DNA from: Linum tenue
Taxonomy: Eukaryota; Streptophyta; Magnoliopsida; Malpighiales; Linaceae
DNA length: 64,000 nt
Reading direction: 5' to 3'
Assembly (NCBI GenBank): GCA_946122785.1
Contig: CAMGYJ010000008.1
Location: 4,241,742 to 4,305,741 of the forward strand
Numbering within the stretch: the stretch's first letter is position 1; each line of letters opens with the position of its first letter. Made by a program: the position numbers and the translations under genes. Shown piece after piece: positions 46,001 through 57,297 of the stretch. Below the pieces are notes generated by a model. The model saw only the letters and a list, made by a program, of their open reading frames with translations, had not been told where the DNA came from and ran no database searches.

Positions 46001-47055
46001 CGTCAGAGCATCTCCATTAATACAATTGCATTTGTTTTTTTTATTGTTAGAGCATCTCCATTGGAATTGCAATTAGAATTGCATTATGACATGACATTCA
46101 TTTGCAATTGCATATTGCATTGATGTAGATGACAATTGCATCTTTGCAAGCTTCCATATAATGCAATTATGGAATGCAAGCCACATCATCTTTTTTATTA
46201 TTAAATTATTCATTAATTTTATTATTTGAGTGTTTATGTTTTAGTAAATTAAATAAAAAAATTAGTTGCAATTGCAATTTAGTTGCATTGATATGACATA
46301 ATGCAAGTAAGATGAGTTGGATTGCAAAAAAAATGAAGTAAGAGCATCTCCATCAATGCAATTGCAAAAGAAATTGCATTTGTGTTTTTTATTGTCAACT
46401 CATATTTTTTGCAATCCAGATCACATTCATTTCATTCACCTACATCAATGCAATTGACTTGCAATTGCAAATGTAATTAAATATTATTTTTAAATTATAG
46501 AAAATTAAGTAAAAGAGAAAAGAAAATAATATAATATAAAAAAATCTCCACTTTTTAGGCTTTTTTGACTTGCATATGGAATTGCATTTGTTGCAAGCTT
46601 GCAAATATGTAATTGGTAGCCACATCAATGCAATTGATTTTGGAATTGCAAACACCAATGCTATGTCATTTTGTAATTGAGAATGCAATAACAATGTGGA
46701 TGCTCTAACAATAAAAAAGACAAATGCAATTACAAATGCCATTGCACCAATGAAGATGCTCTTACTTCATTTTTTTTTGCAATCCAACTCATCTTACTTG
46801 CATTGCACCACATCAATGCAATTAACTTGCAATTGCAAATAATTTTTTTAATTTAATTTATTAAAACATAAACACTCAAATAATAAAATTAATAAATAAT
46901 TTAATAATAAAAAAGATGATGTGGCTTGCATTCCATAACTGCATTATATATGCAAGCTTGCAAAGAGACAATATCAATGCAATTGCTTAATACAACTGCA
47001 AATGAATATCATGTCATAATGCAATTCTAAATACAACTTCATTGGCATGATTCTA
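46000..47055. repeat. Palindromic cluster of Tourist-like MITEs
   Basis: The arms 46047-46410 and 46700-47040 are inverted copies of one another, rich in TGCAATTGCA. GAGCATCTCCA-type ends appear at 46010, 46047 and 46342 and, inverted, at 46701 and 46757. One inner unit, 46342-46705, is flanked by TAA on both sides. The cluster lies at the centre of the larger inverted repeat. Confidence 0.7.
46342..46705. mobile_element. Tourist-like MITE unit in the palindromic cluster
   Basis: GAGCATCTCCATCAATGCAA at the left and GGATGCTC at the right. TAA at 46339-46341 and 46706-46708 is the typical 3-bp PIF/Harbinger duplication. Confidence 0.6.
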
Positions 47056-47956
47056 TAGATTGCCAACTAGCAACATCAAATGAGCATTGGCACACTAGTT
47101 CCCCACGGTGTACCTTTCGTAGTAGTTGAAGCAATGACCATCTATGCCCTTCTACTCCATCTATGCATGTGTCAATCTCACAAACCCTCTTAGTGGTAAG
47201 CGAGGTCCTGATCGAGCTATCACTAGATTTGCTATTGTCGCGGCTAGCATCACCACCCCTGGCATCTGAGTACCAACTTCCATTACTCCTCCGCTAGCCA
47301 TGACACCTCCACCAGAACAATTAGTTGCCTTAAAGCGACCAACGTTGCTCCTCCAACTAGCTAGCTCCTCTTTCCGACATGAAAACCACTCTCAAAGAAT
47401 CATACTCAAATACCTTGACTGTTGCCGCCAACTCTAGCCTCGTACCTACCATGCACTAGCCCACCTTAATCTCATATGGTATTCCCTTACACATGTTGTT
47501 GAGCTTCAAGAACTCAGACCAATACTCAATAACCTTCTTGGCTGCCTCAACTTGGACATCTACCCTAGTGCCCAACCATCATGCATTGGTCTGCCAAGCT
47601 CATCTCGTCTTCATCCACAACTTATCTGGGTCTAGTTAGCCCAAACCTTCTCAACCCACAACCTACTCCTACGCATAACAATTGGGCATCAGGTCTAGTA
47701 ACTCAAACTGATCTTCATAGCCCGACAGTGTGGCCTTTTTGTGGATCGCAGAGATACCATACGCAGTCAGAGTGGGCAACAAGCAAGCTTGCCCCGGGCT
47801 TTTGGACCTCTAGCAACTTGCCCACACGACTTGACCTCGCGGGCTCTAGGGTTGAGCCGTTGTCTCCAATCTAGTCTACATCAAGCCCCATTTTTGCGGA
47901 CTGGCTTAGTGTCGTTGTTGCTCGTGGCGGGGAGAGTGGTAGCATCGGCTACTCCA

Positions 47957-48677
47957 CAGCGGCGGATCTAGGATACAGTGGAGCACTGAGCCGCATTTGA
48001 ACAAAAAATTAGATATCATAAATAAAAAACTGTAATAACCATAGTTTTCATTACAATGTCAAATGTACATGACAGTCTTTTAAATTAACAAATTCGTCAA
48101 TAAATGAGTTTTCATCCATACCATTAATATACTATCTCCCAAAGAAAATAATTAAGCAATCGGAAAGAAATTCATCATCCATTTTGTTTCACCTTTTTAT
48201 TTGGTGCTTAAGAAAATGTCATGATGAAATATCTTCATATCAGCATAATCGTCACATAGCACAACAATATTATATATACTCTCAAGCTTCTAATTAACTT
48301 CTTAATTCTAATTCGAATACACCAAATAGCACAACAAACTCTTGACTATTTTGAAAGCCAAGTTCTTTATTAATTGAAAACAAGTCAAACTGTGGGCGTG
48401 GGCTAAGGCAGTTTTTTTTTCTCGCCAAGCAGTGGTTTAATAAAGTTAAACAAAACAACAAATAAAACTTATATTTTGGTCACTAGAAAAGAGGAAAGAA
48501 GGACTTTTGGGGATTGTATTTTAATTAGTTGGACTTATGAGTTGGTTTTGGGCTTGAGAAGAAGAGAAGGTTGGGCCAAAGTGGTAAGAGGGCTGCAAGT
48601 ATTGGCTGTATAATCTCTGGCACCAGGAGGAGGGCTGGGCCGGGGCCTAGTGTGGCCCTCCCCTAGATCCGCCGCTG
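47957..48677. mobile_element. hAT-type non-autonomous element (721 bp)
   Basis: The ends CAGCGGCGGATCTAGG and CCTAGATCCGCCGCTG are inverted. CTACTCCA is repeated exactly at 47949-47956 and 48678-48685. It ends like the CAGGGGCGGAGC family in the COBRA-like gene. No transposase. Confidence 0.88.
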
Positions 48678-50620
48678 CTACTCCATTACCAAGACTGATG
48701 CCTCCGGCGCACGCAGGTCCTCTGTCGCTGCCTGCGGATGTCGTGGTGCCTCCCTCAGCCATGCCACCTTCTTCAACTGTCCTAACATAGCTTGTTGGAA
48801 CTCCTCCATGTCTTCTCTCTAGGCGGTTTTCTTGAGGTAACCACCACCTCTTGCGGACTTTTGTTCGAGTTATCTTGATGAGTCACCATGGAGGCTCTTT
48901 GATATCGATATTCTCTTGTGCATATCTTTTCAGAGATGTCACCATCTTTCTTCTTCTTCAGGAATCCGAGCATCCCTCCTGCCCTAAGACCACGGTTAAA
49001 AACGTGGATTTACGGTGTTCTCTGCTGGGTTGTGAGATTGAGGAGCGATTGGTAATTAGAAATTTGTGGAGAACGGAGAATAGAAAATTAGAGATTTGGA
49101 GAAATAACTTGGATGAGAAGAAATGGAGGGGAAGAACTCTCCCTAGGCCGATGGTGAAAGAGGTAGTGTTCGGCTGGGATTGGGGGAGAGAGGAGAGAGA
49201 AATAGGTTTAGAGAAAATATAATTGTGATAAAGCTTAATGAATCTAGTCTCAATTATAGAATATATAACCAGCAAAATTGTCTTAAATTACACTTAATTT
49301 CTTCCTACTAAGAAAACAACAAATAACTCCAAAAAGTATCAAATTCAACAATAGGAAAATATCACAACCCACAAATTAAATAATTGTTCAGAATGCCAAA
49401 ATGGGTAGTACCCAATTAGACTCGATTTCTATCATTTTCGCACCAAAGTACAGTTAAGTTGTGCTTAAGGTTTGGTTTGTGGTACATAAGTGGAATTACA
49501 AAGAGATGAGAGGGGAAGAGGTTTTGCAACCCGTGATAATACCAAAATTCAACATTATTATACCTGTAATTCATGATGTAGATATTCAATTATAACACTA
49601 AACGGATCTAATAAATTATGAAACCAAAAAAGATATAACCAAACTTAATACGAATCATCACATTCTAAATTCTCCATTAATCCATAAAACAAAGTACAAT
49701 AATAATATCCAAATCATTCGTCTATAACTCCAATACATCTACTAAGTAATAAATAACATGAATCATTAATTTTTTAATTACCCTATTGTCATTAACATAT
49801 CACAACATGATTCATCAATTTTTTTATGTATATGAAGAAATACTATTGGTGGGGTTGGACAGTATGGGTATGGAGCGAGAAGCTTAAAATTATATTCATC
49901 CCATCAAATTTTTTGTGGATTTAATCCATACTTGCTCTGTATCTAATTAATACAGGAAGTTCTTGCTTTGACTTGGTTGGTGCTAACGAATACCTACGGC
50001 CGCAGGTTTAATTGATATCCATAATTGAGTGGAAGAAAGAAATGCCACTAGGAGTTTAAATAAATTTTAGTTGTGGTTGGTGTATGGCATGGTGGTGAGT
50101 TGTATGAATTATTGGGTCCAAGATACAGTCACTAACCAGGGGTTACTGACTTGTCAGTAATAAATTCGGGCCGCAGATCTAGGAATCCAGCTCATCGTGC
50201 GGTTGGCCGGACGCGGGGGAAGGGGAGGGGTATTTTTGTCCATTTTTGAATTTTTGAATTTTTTAAATTTATCAAACATTTAATAGTTGGCTTTTCAATG
50301 AATGAGAGAAATAATATTTTCTCTACAACTCTTCTTTCTCTTTCTCTCTTCCTTCTCTCTTCCTTTCTCTCTCCCAATCTTCTTCTCCTTATCTAGATTT
50401 GCTCCCTTCTCTTATTCCTTTTTTTTTTAGCAATCGACGAAGAAAAATTGTAGCCTCCCTCTTTCATTGCGATTCTTCTCTTCATCAAATCGTTGGCCTC
50501 AATTCAGATTTTTCTCATTTTTTGGCATTTTGGTGTTCTTGATTGCAGAGGAGGAAATAAGAGGAGATAGAAGACGAGTTTTTTTTCTCTCCCTCCTTCT
50601 GTTTTTTTTTTCTTTTAGGC
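48678..50620. other. Intergenic DNA, possible old transposon remnant then AT-rich sequence
   Basis: 48686-49000 continues the right arm of the inverted repeat and encodes short minus-strand peptides that I do not recognise. 49230-50200 is AT-rich with no gene. 50200-50620 has CT-rich, 5'-UTR-like tracts (TTCTCTCTTCC and poly-T), again without a recognisable gene. Confidence 0.35.
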
Positions 50621-50621
50621 A

Positions 50622-50908
50622 ATATATATTGATATACCACACTATACTATATGGTATTGGGTGGTAACGAAATATATATTGATATTACCACACTATACCA
50701 TATGGTATTGGGTGGTAACGAAATATATATTGATATTACCACACTATACCATATGGTATTGGGTGGTAACGAAATATATATTGATATTACCACACTATAC
50801 CATATGGTATTGGGTGGTAACAAAATATATATTGATATTACCACACTATACCATATGGTATTGGGTGATAACGAAATATATATTGATGTGGCAAATTCAT
50901 ACCATATG
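50622..50908. repeat. 51-bp minisatellite, about 5.5 units
   Basis: GGTATTGGGTGGTAACGAAA begins units at 50653, 50704, 50755, 50806 and 50857, exactly 51 bases apart and nearly identical. Each unit contains the palindrome ACCATATGGT. Because 51 is divisible by three, several frames on both strands stay open and give repetitive 17-residue peptides. These are very probably not genes. Confidence 0.93.
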
Positions 50909-51410
50909 GTATGCTCTTATTTAATACCATATGGTATAGACTGGTAATAACTGAAAAAAAAATTTTGTGTCAAAAAAGTATCAAAGTGGATATCATTTTG
51001 AAGAGTATAATTAATCTGATCTAACTGTGCAAACCTTACTGCCCTTTAGCATTTAATTTAAATAAAAAATTAACTGACACGTGGAAAAGGAGAGGGAAAT
51101 TACTGATGGGTTACTCACTCATCAGTTACTGACCCGATCTGCTCTCGATGGTCATTGACTCATTGGTCAGTTTCAGAAGGCTCGAATGGACCAACACAGC
51201 TTTGTTGGGTAAAGTTGACATGGTAACTCCTAACTCGAGCTGATTCATTTTTGGCAGGGTTTGCAAAACTTTTTAAATAATTTATGAAGAAATTTTCGTC
51301 ATTTATAGATTTTGATTATAGATGCCTATCTCATTTCCTGTTAAACCAACGAAAAGTAAAAATAAAAGGAGTTTATTGAGTTTTTCCCATCATCCACTCC
51401 TCTATATATT

Positions 51411-53050
51411 GAGACTAGCGTGGCCCTGGTCCGTTGGCCGGAGGAAGGTGAAGTATGAAATTTGATAATGTAATGGAGTGTATAACTTATTGTTGTATAG
51501 TTTTTTTTAGTTGGAAAACACGTGATAAAAATAGTGAATTGTAGCAGGAAAGAGACATGAATGATGCAATGAATCAAAAATCAGCCTTATGAACTAAAAT
51601 CAAGTACATGTTACCTTGTGAAATAATATGGTTTCTGGTAATATGATGAGGCGGAGTAAGTTTTATAGAAACCGAATTTCAGAAAATCGAAAATCGCATA
51701 TCCCGTCGGTTTTCGAGAAATGAGCATCTCACAATCGTTGCTAGCTTTTACTCGGCCCATTGGCCGATTAATTTGCTTTATAAAACTTTCATCTTGTCGT
51801 CATTGTGCTTTTTGGTTTTTGCCAGGCCATGATAAAATCTAAAGAAATCAAGAACGAATAATACGATTTGAGATAGGAATTGCCGTTCCTGTATCCCTAG
51901 AAAATGTTCATAAACACAGACTCACCTACCAAACTGGTTTGGATTGAGATTTTTATCGGGTATCAGGAAACCATGTGCTTATAAATTAGACTTGATGAAA
52001 ACGGGCCAATACTTGAAATTCAGCATGTTTGACCGACCCATGCCAAACTCTAATTATTCTTTACTTTTAAACTTTATATTTGAAAATAAATAAATAGTGA
52101 AAGAAAAGAAATGACTGCAATTCGCCATTTGCACATCACTGATTCGAGAATAAAACCATAGAAATTCGAAAGGAAACTGAAAATGTTTATGATCGTTTTA
52201 ATATTAAAAAATAATCAAATAGATATTTATGTTTAGTGTTTTACTAACAAATACCAAACGATTCCCCATAAAATACACTATAATTTAATCATTATGATAA
52301 AAATTTGACTAATTGGGTCGGTCAAGGTTGAACCATTGAATAACTTTAAAATACATTATATTTTAGCCACTAAGATATAAAATAATAGCACAATATATAT
52401 TATGCTAGAGAAAATAGCTTGTTTTAGAATGACAAACTCATTATGTTCATTTGTTTTACTTGATGGCCAAATCCTATGTAGGTAAGGCCCATTCAACTCT
52501 TTTGTTTTATGGTTAGTGGTTAGCCCATTAGAATCCACGCAATAGTTTATTGTTAAATTTTTTTTCTTTTTAGCAATAAAAATGAGTATTGTTTTTGCCT
52601 TTTCATATATACTTTACCACCACAGAGAAATAAAAGGGTTTACAGAAAAAATTGACACTCCTGAACCGGTTTAAATCCGCATGTTTACGGTAAGTTGGCT
52701 TGTTCCGCAGAGGAAAGAGAAAAAAATTGACTCCCTATTCTAGCCTTTCTACAAACGCTTCTGGATTAGGAAATTTGAAATGGGGGAAGGGTTTTTTTCC
52801 TCCCCGCTATTATATGTTTTTAATTTATAAAGATATAACAAATGTACTTAGTGTGATTGGTTATGATCCTTGCTTTTCTTTAAACTTTAAAATGGTCATG
52901 GTTCGAATCCCAGTACGTGTCTTTTTAATGCATAAAAAAAGTAATTGTGAAGACCAAAATGTTCTTCCTACTTTCACTCTCGTTGCAAAAAATTTGAAAT
53001 GGAGCAATAGTTTTTCCCTTACTGCTATTATATATTGTGTAGATTACAAC
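51411..53050. repeat. Segmental duplication, copy B (paired with 19600-21255)
   Basis: Blocks at 51420-51660, 52330-52620 and 52660-52830 match the 19.6-21.25 kb segment in order and orientation. Copy B lacks the 0.7 kb found at 20330-21060, but has about 0.5 kb of its own at 51700-52250. 52830-53050 also resembles the tandem repeats at 22.6 and 23.4 kb. Confidence 0.65.
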
Positions 53051-53184
53051 CAGACAAATAAACTACAAATATAATGTAGTTACTTTTATCTTATTATATG
53101 CTTTTATTTTATGAGTAGTTTCTTTCCTTACAAATATTTTATGAGTACTTCCACATTGCTGACAAATGTACACGTACATGCCTT

Positions 53185-54139
53185 TTAACAACCAACAAAC
53201 TGATACTTCACCAAAATACGATCTTTAGTAATTCCATTGTCATCTGTATCGAGTTGTCTGAAAGTATTGAAATCCAATTCAAGTCCTTCCGCGTTGGTAT
53301 GCTCGTGAGCAATGCGGACCTTCACTTGATTAGGAAGTCCTCCAACTCCAAAACTTGTGACCTGTATTATACGCCGTATAAAACTCAAGTTTTTTGTTTG
53401 CTCTAGTTCATAAAAACACAAACGCAATAGAGGAGAAACATAATAGATTTAAGCAGTAGTACATAGTAGAAATTAAATGTACGAGTCCTGCAACTGCAAA
53501 TATATATGTGTGTATGATTCGTGGATCAAGAAAGGTTGAAGGAGTTTTACTAATAATTACCTTCAAACAACGTCCGCAGTGAGTAGCGGAAGCATTCATG
53601 TTTTGAGACCGCGGGGCGCGTAGAGCAGCAAGAGGATACTTGTGACGAGAAGCCAGAGGCAGGCGGGAGAGAGAAGCTGCACATGATGATAAAGTTGACG
53701 CCGCAGGCGACGAGAAAGAAGATGAAGAAGAAGCAATATTATTGGCGGGCCGCACTTCCACGAGATCATCATGATCACGATCACCATTATGGAGCGTAGC
53801 GTTAAGTAGAAGAGGCGCGCGTGCTTCTCCACCTCCTGCCGTTTGATCAACTACTTCGTCATGATGATTACTTTGAGGATCAGCAGAAGCAAGAGGAGGA
53901 GGAGGAAGAGGAACCTCATGACATTGGTACCAACAACGACCATGGTTACAGTGCTGCCAGTCGTCGCCGCAGTAGAGTTTCTTGCTGCAACATCGTCCCG
54001 GGTCGCAATAAGCCCATGAGCCGTCGTGGTATTTGCCGCACATGTGGTCGGACCGCTCAACCGTGGTTGCAGATTGAGCAGTAGTCTGCTGCAGGGCTCC
54101 CAGTATCAATATACACGTAGCCACAACTGCTGCCAACAT
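53185..54139 (-). CDS. Hevein/barwin PR-4-like secreted protein, two exons
   Basis: Exon 1 is 54139-53561 and exon 2 is 53361-53185; a 199-base GT-AG intron joins them at CGRCLK|VTSFG, giving 251 residues. I use the Met at 54137-54139 because it begins the signal peptide (MLAAVVATCILILGALQQ) and matches the paralog; an upstream in-frame Met adds 36 residues without sense. Order: signal peptide (1-22), hevein-like domain with eight cysteines (34-73), Pro- and Ser-rich linker with a GGGEA segment, then the barwin-like part from Cys153 to Cys251. Known PR-4 proteins are vacuolar or extracellular antifungal proteins that bind chitin or cleave RNA. Here two barwin cysteines that form one disulfide in the family are both missing, and the usual N-terminal barwin strand (HYYNP type) is absent. 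Activity is therefore uncertain. Confidence 0.85.
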
Positions 54140-54183
54140 TCGTACGTTCAGAAGTAGATATATGTTTCGATGTAGCTCTGCGT

Positions 54184-54380
54184 ACATATATATATATGCA
54201 GCAGTGGCGTACGTGGAGTTGGGATACGGCGTGTATATGTTTAACAAAATCTGCTAATAAGGTAGTGTTTGTATTATTGTATATGGCGTTATTGGCATTG
54301 GTGGTCACGAAAGAAGGGCAATTGTTGTTGTGTGTCCATCTTCTACTGTTCTACATCAGCCGGGCCCTTGTCGTATCGCC
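54184..54380 (-). promoter_or_regulatory. Promoter region of the hevein/barwin gene
   Basis: TATATATATATGT on the minus strand at 54185-54197 lies about 50 bases before the start, matching the position in the 1.5 kb paralog. The following 160 bases are conserved between the two genes. Confidence 0.5.
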
Positions 54381-54655
54381 ATTTATGGTGGCAAACCCGA
54401 AGCTACTTATTTTCTTTCTGCAGTGTAGGAATCTTCATCATACTCATAAAAAAAAAAAAAAAAACTTCTTCATTATAATCAAGAAGGCATGCAGCCGGCC
54501 AAAGCATAAACATAGTACGGTGTGTTTGGCTGAATTATTGGTTATATATAAGCTTAGCTTGGAATTAAGCATTATATAATACCAACCATTGGAGTTACGT
54601 ACGTACCTAGCAACCAAATTAATAGCATCAGACAAAATGAGTGCATCATCAGGGA

Positions 54656-54679
54656 ATATATATATATATATATATATAT
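54656..54679. repeat. AT dinucleotide microsatellite
   Basis: About twelve TA repeats directly left of the MITE at 54680. A shorter ATATATAT run lies on its right side. Confidence 0.8.
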
Positions 54680-55082
54680 GGTGGCTACTTCGGTGCACTC
54701 ACTTTTTTGGGTGCACTCAGTGCACCCATCTCTAAAAGTGTCCATAATACATCAAATTTTGAACTTTAATCAGTACTCTCAATCTAACATGATGATATGA
54801 CATAGAATCATAACAAATCAATCTATTGCCCTGACCCCTTAATCTTCAATTTTGAATCCCAAAGCAAAATCCCAAACTGTAAACGTAAACCCTAACCCTA
54901 AGCCCTAAATACTAAATCCTTCAAATTAAAGTAATCTTAAATGATTTTTTCTCAAATTCATGTGCTTATTGTTCATAATATCATAAGCAACAATTGATAC
55001 CATTTTGACATGAATCGCATGCTCAGAATGATGATTATGAGGAGGGTGCACTGAGTGCACCCAAAGCGCCGAATACGCCACC
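54680..55082. mobile_element. MITE with nested palindromes (403 bp), inserted in TA repeats
   Basis: The ends GGTGGCTACTTCGG and CCGAATACGCCACC are imperfect inverted repeats. Just inside, GGGTGCACTCAGTGCACCC and its inverse each form their own near-perfect palindrome. The duplication cannot be read because both flanks are TA repeats. No coding. Confidence 0.7.
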
Positions 55083-55137
55083 ATATATATATATATGGCA
55101 AAGGGGTGATTATAATGGTGGTGGTGGCGGCTGTATT

Positions 55138-55343
55138 TGTTAAATATTTAGGTACCTTTATGTAAATATCCAAGTCTTAGTCATTAGGGTTTGTACGTGA
55201 CCTTTGTATATAGACCATTGTATATCCGCTTTTGTAACTTAATACGATTGATTTTTGAAGGTTTAGGCTCTCCCGTGTACTAGTCCTGACACTCGGGGAA
55301 ACCACATTAAATCTGGTGTTGTCGTTCTTGATTTATTTTGACA
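55138..55343 (+). repeat. 5' LTR of the outer copia element
   Basis: 206 bp with TG...CA ends, then the tRNA-Met primer site. Its last 54 bases reappear at 60688-60742. It shares GGGGAAACCAC and the TTTTGACA-like end with the 218-bp LTRs at 2.5-7.5 kb. Confidence 0.8.
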
Positions 55344-55598
55344 TGGTATCAGAGCCTGGTTGATTCACGGCTGGGTTTGTTTGTTCGATTGGTGAACTTT
55401 CGCGCTACAGCTTGGATTCAGCGTGCGAATGCGGACGTGGACAAGAAAGGTGCAGCGGCTGATTCTAGGTTTGTGAGACTTCTCTCTTGTGCGTTTGGTG
55501 ATTACCGATCATGTTGGTGGTTGCGAGGATGGATCCGAGTAAGACGGATACGATTGCAACCAAGTTCGATGGGAATAATTTTCCGTTGTGGGAGTTCC

Positions 55599-56063
55599 TG
55601 TAAGATAACTTTTAGTGCAAGAGAGTTATCTCATCCTTAATATGATATTATGAAACCCATGAGTTATGAAAGGAATAGGAGTGTTACATTTGATTCAATT
55701 GGTTATATGAATAAGGAGTTATCAAAGATTAATAACTCCAAAGAGTTATGTTCCTATTGTAACTCTTCCATGATGGATGGTTGAGATGAAGTGTAAAGAT
55801 AAAACTTAATAGGAATTTTGGTCCTCTCTCCACCTATAAATTGTATGCTTTGGACCATCACAAGAGCATATCATAAGAAACACATATATCAAGTGACTTA
55901 TAGGCTAGGAGAGAGAATCGCAAAATTCAACATTGCTATACTTCTTCATAAGCTCTCTCTCAATCACCATGGAAGGAGGTATTCTTCTAATCTCTTTTCT
56001 ATTTCATGTGATTATCATGTTGTTCTATCGATCTTAGGGTTTCATGTAAATTCAAGGTTTACA
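55599..56063 (+). repeat. 5' LTR of the nested copia element
   Basis: 465-bp direct repeat of 60990-61455. Confidence 0.9.
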
Positions 56064-56518
56064 TGTGGTATCAGAGCCTGGTTATGAATAACATGACAAT
56101 CCTTGAAGTACTATATATACAATTTAGGAGAAACATCTTTCCAAAGCTCAATTGTTATTGACAAATTTTTTTTTTAACCACACGTCTTTTACATACATTT
56201 CATGATTTTGTATGTACATTAGAGACATGTATTATGATAAATATAGTTTTTTTTACTTAACAATAATAAAGGAGAAATGTATAATGAAAACGAAGAAAAT
56301 CCACAGATTTCTTGTGTTTTTTTTGTCTAAAGTTGATATATTACTCAATTTTTTTTTGAGCTGATAATTACGGTTATAACGATATTATTGAGAATATATA
56401 TATAGTGATAACCCACAGGTACACTATGATTTTATCTCATATATTCTCAAACTTTATATGTGTTGTTCATGTATTGTAAATGCCTCATTTAAATATATTA
56501 TGTCTCTATAATTGCAGC

Positions 56519-57288
56519 CAGTGCAGTCAAAATCGCGCATTAAAACGTAAAAACTTACGTTTTTACGTATCCAGGCCACTAAAACGTTTCAGTTTCTACT
56601 TAAAGTCGCTTAGTCACAAAAATTGGTAAAAACATGGGTAAAATCGGTAAAATCGCGATTCTAGAGCGTTTTTATACGATTTTGATCATCTCATAAAAAT
56701 GTGCTAATTGGTCCAAAATGATGTAATTTTGGAGACATATCAGCAAAAAATTGAAAAAGGAAACATGATTCATCACTCGTTCTACAACTAGTGTTGAGAT
56801 AGGGGCTTCACATTAGGTTGAAAAGACACCTAATGGTATTCTCAACAGCCGCTGACCTTCTATCAGTCTTCTCCCTTAATATTCACCTGTGGCTCTTACC
56901 TGGGTTACGATAAAAGTTTATGGGTAATTGATCGTATGTAATTACGTAAACTCAAACCAGCTTATGAGAATTTGGATTCTCAAGCTCGTTTACGTGTTGC
57001 GATCTACGTTTATGAGCTTATTATTAAAATGTTATGAGTTTTCTCTACTTTTGAGTCAACACAAATTAGTTTATGTGTTAGATATTACATTTTAATTATG
57101 AATTTCATGTAGTTAATCACTTATCTAAAATCTATACACTCACATTTTACATACTATATGTTGTACCTAACATAATTTAGTTATTTTAGAGGGTGCGTCA
57201 AAAACTTACGCTTTTACGCTTTGATTCTACGTTTTACGATTTTACCCATTTCCCGCTTCTAGGTAGAATCGCGCTTTTAACTGCATTG
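56519..57288. mobile_element. hAT-type MITE (770 bp) in the leader of the nested copia element
   Basis: The ends CAGTGCAGTCAAAATCGCGC and GCGCTTTTAACTGCATTG are imperfect inverted repeats. ATTGCAGC and ATTACAGC flank it (8 bp, one mismatch). The right border lies nine bases before the gag start codon. CGTAAAAACTTACGTTTTTACG-like repeats fill the ends. Confidence 0.78.
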
Positions 57289-57297
57289 ATTACAGCA

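Larger units (their letters stand above)
44450..47956. repeat. Large imperfect inverted repeat (foldback)
   Basis: The left arm (44450-44705 and 45100-45510) pairs with the right arm (47735-47950 and 47275-47660) in reverse order. Clear blocks include CAAGGTATTTGAGT, TTTGAGAGTGG, GGCAACTA and TCTGGTGGAGG. MITEs interrupt the left arm (44723-45073) and fill the centre (about 46000-47050). Both arms once coded for something (AATVKVFE-like peptides), but I do not recognise it. Confidence 0.65.

Noticed and set aside
47581..47971. 76-97 codon frames in the right arm of the inverted repeat
   Set aside because: The matching left arm does not keep the frames open, and the peptides resemble no known protein.
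50651..50947. Repetitive 65-98 codon open frames on both strands
   Set aside because: They arise from the 51-bp minisatellite whose period is a multiple of three; no start context, domain or conservation is visible.
50100..51180. Possible MULE or other transposon around the minisatellite (shared GGGTTACT, CAGTAA and GATCTGC motifs near both edges)
   Set aside because: The edge similarity is direct, not inverted, and no target-site duplication could be found.
54140..54247. 36 extra N-terminal residues on the hevein/barwin protein
   Set aside because: They precede a good signal peptide, overlap the TATA region and have no counterpart in the paralog.
55338..55640. 100-codon frame starting at the outer copia primer site, and its copy at 60735-61031
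   Set aside because: It runs through the primer site and leader in a frame other than gag and across the nested LTR border; it is a duplicated chance frame.
57193..57297. 35 extra N-terminal codons before the nested copia Gag
   Set aside because: They lie inside the MITE at 56519-57288 and its duplication, so they are not part of the original gag.
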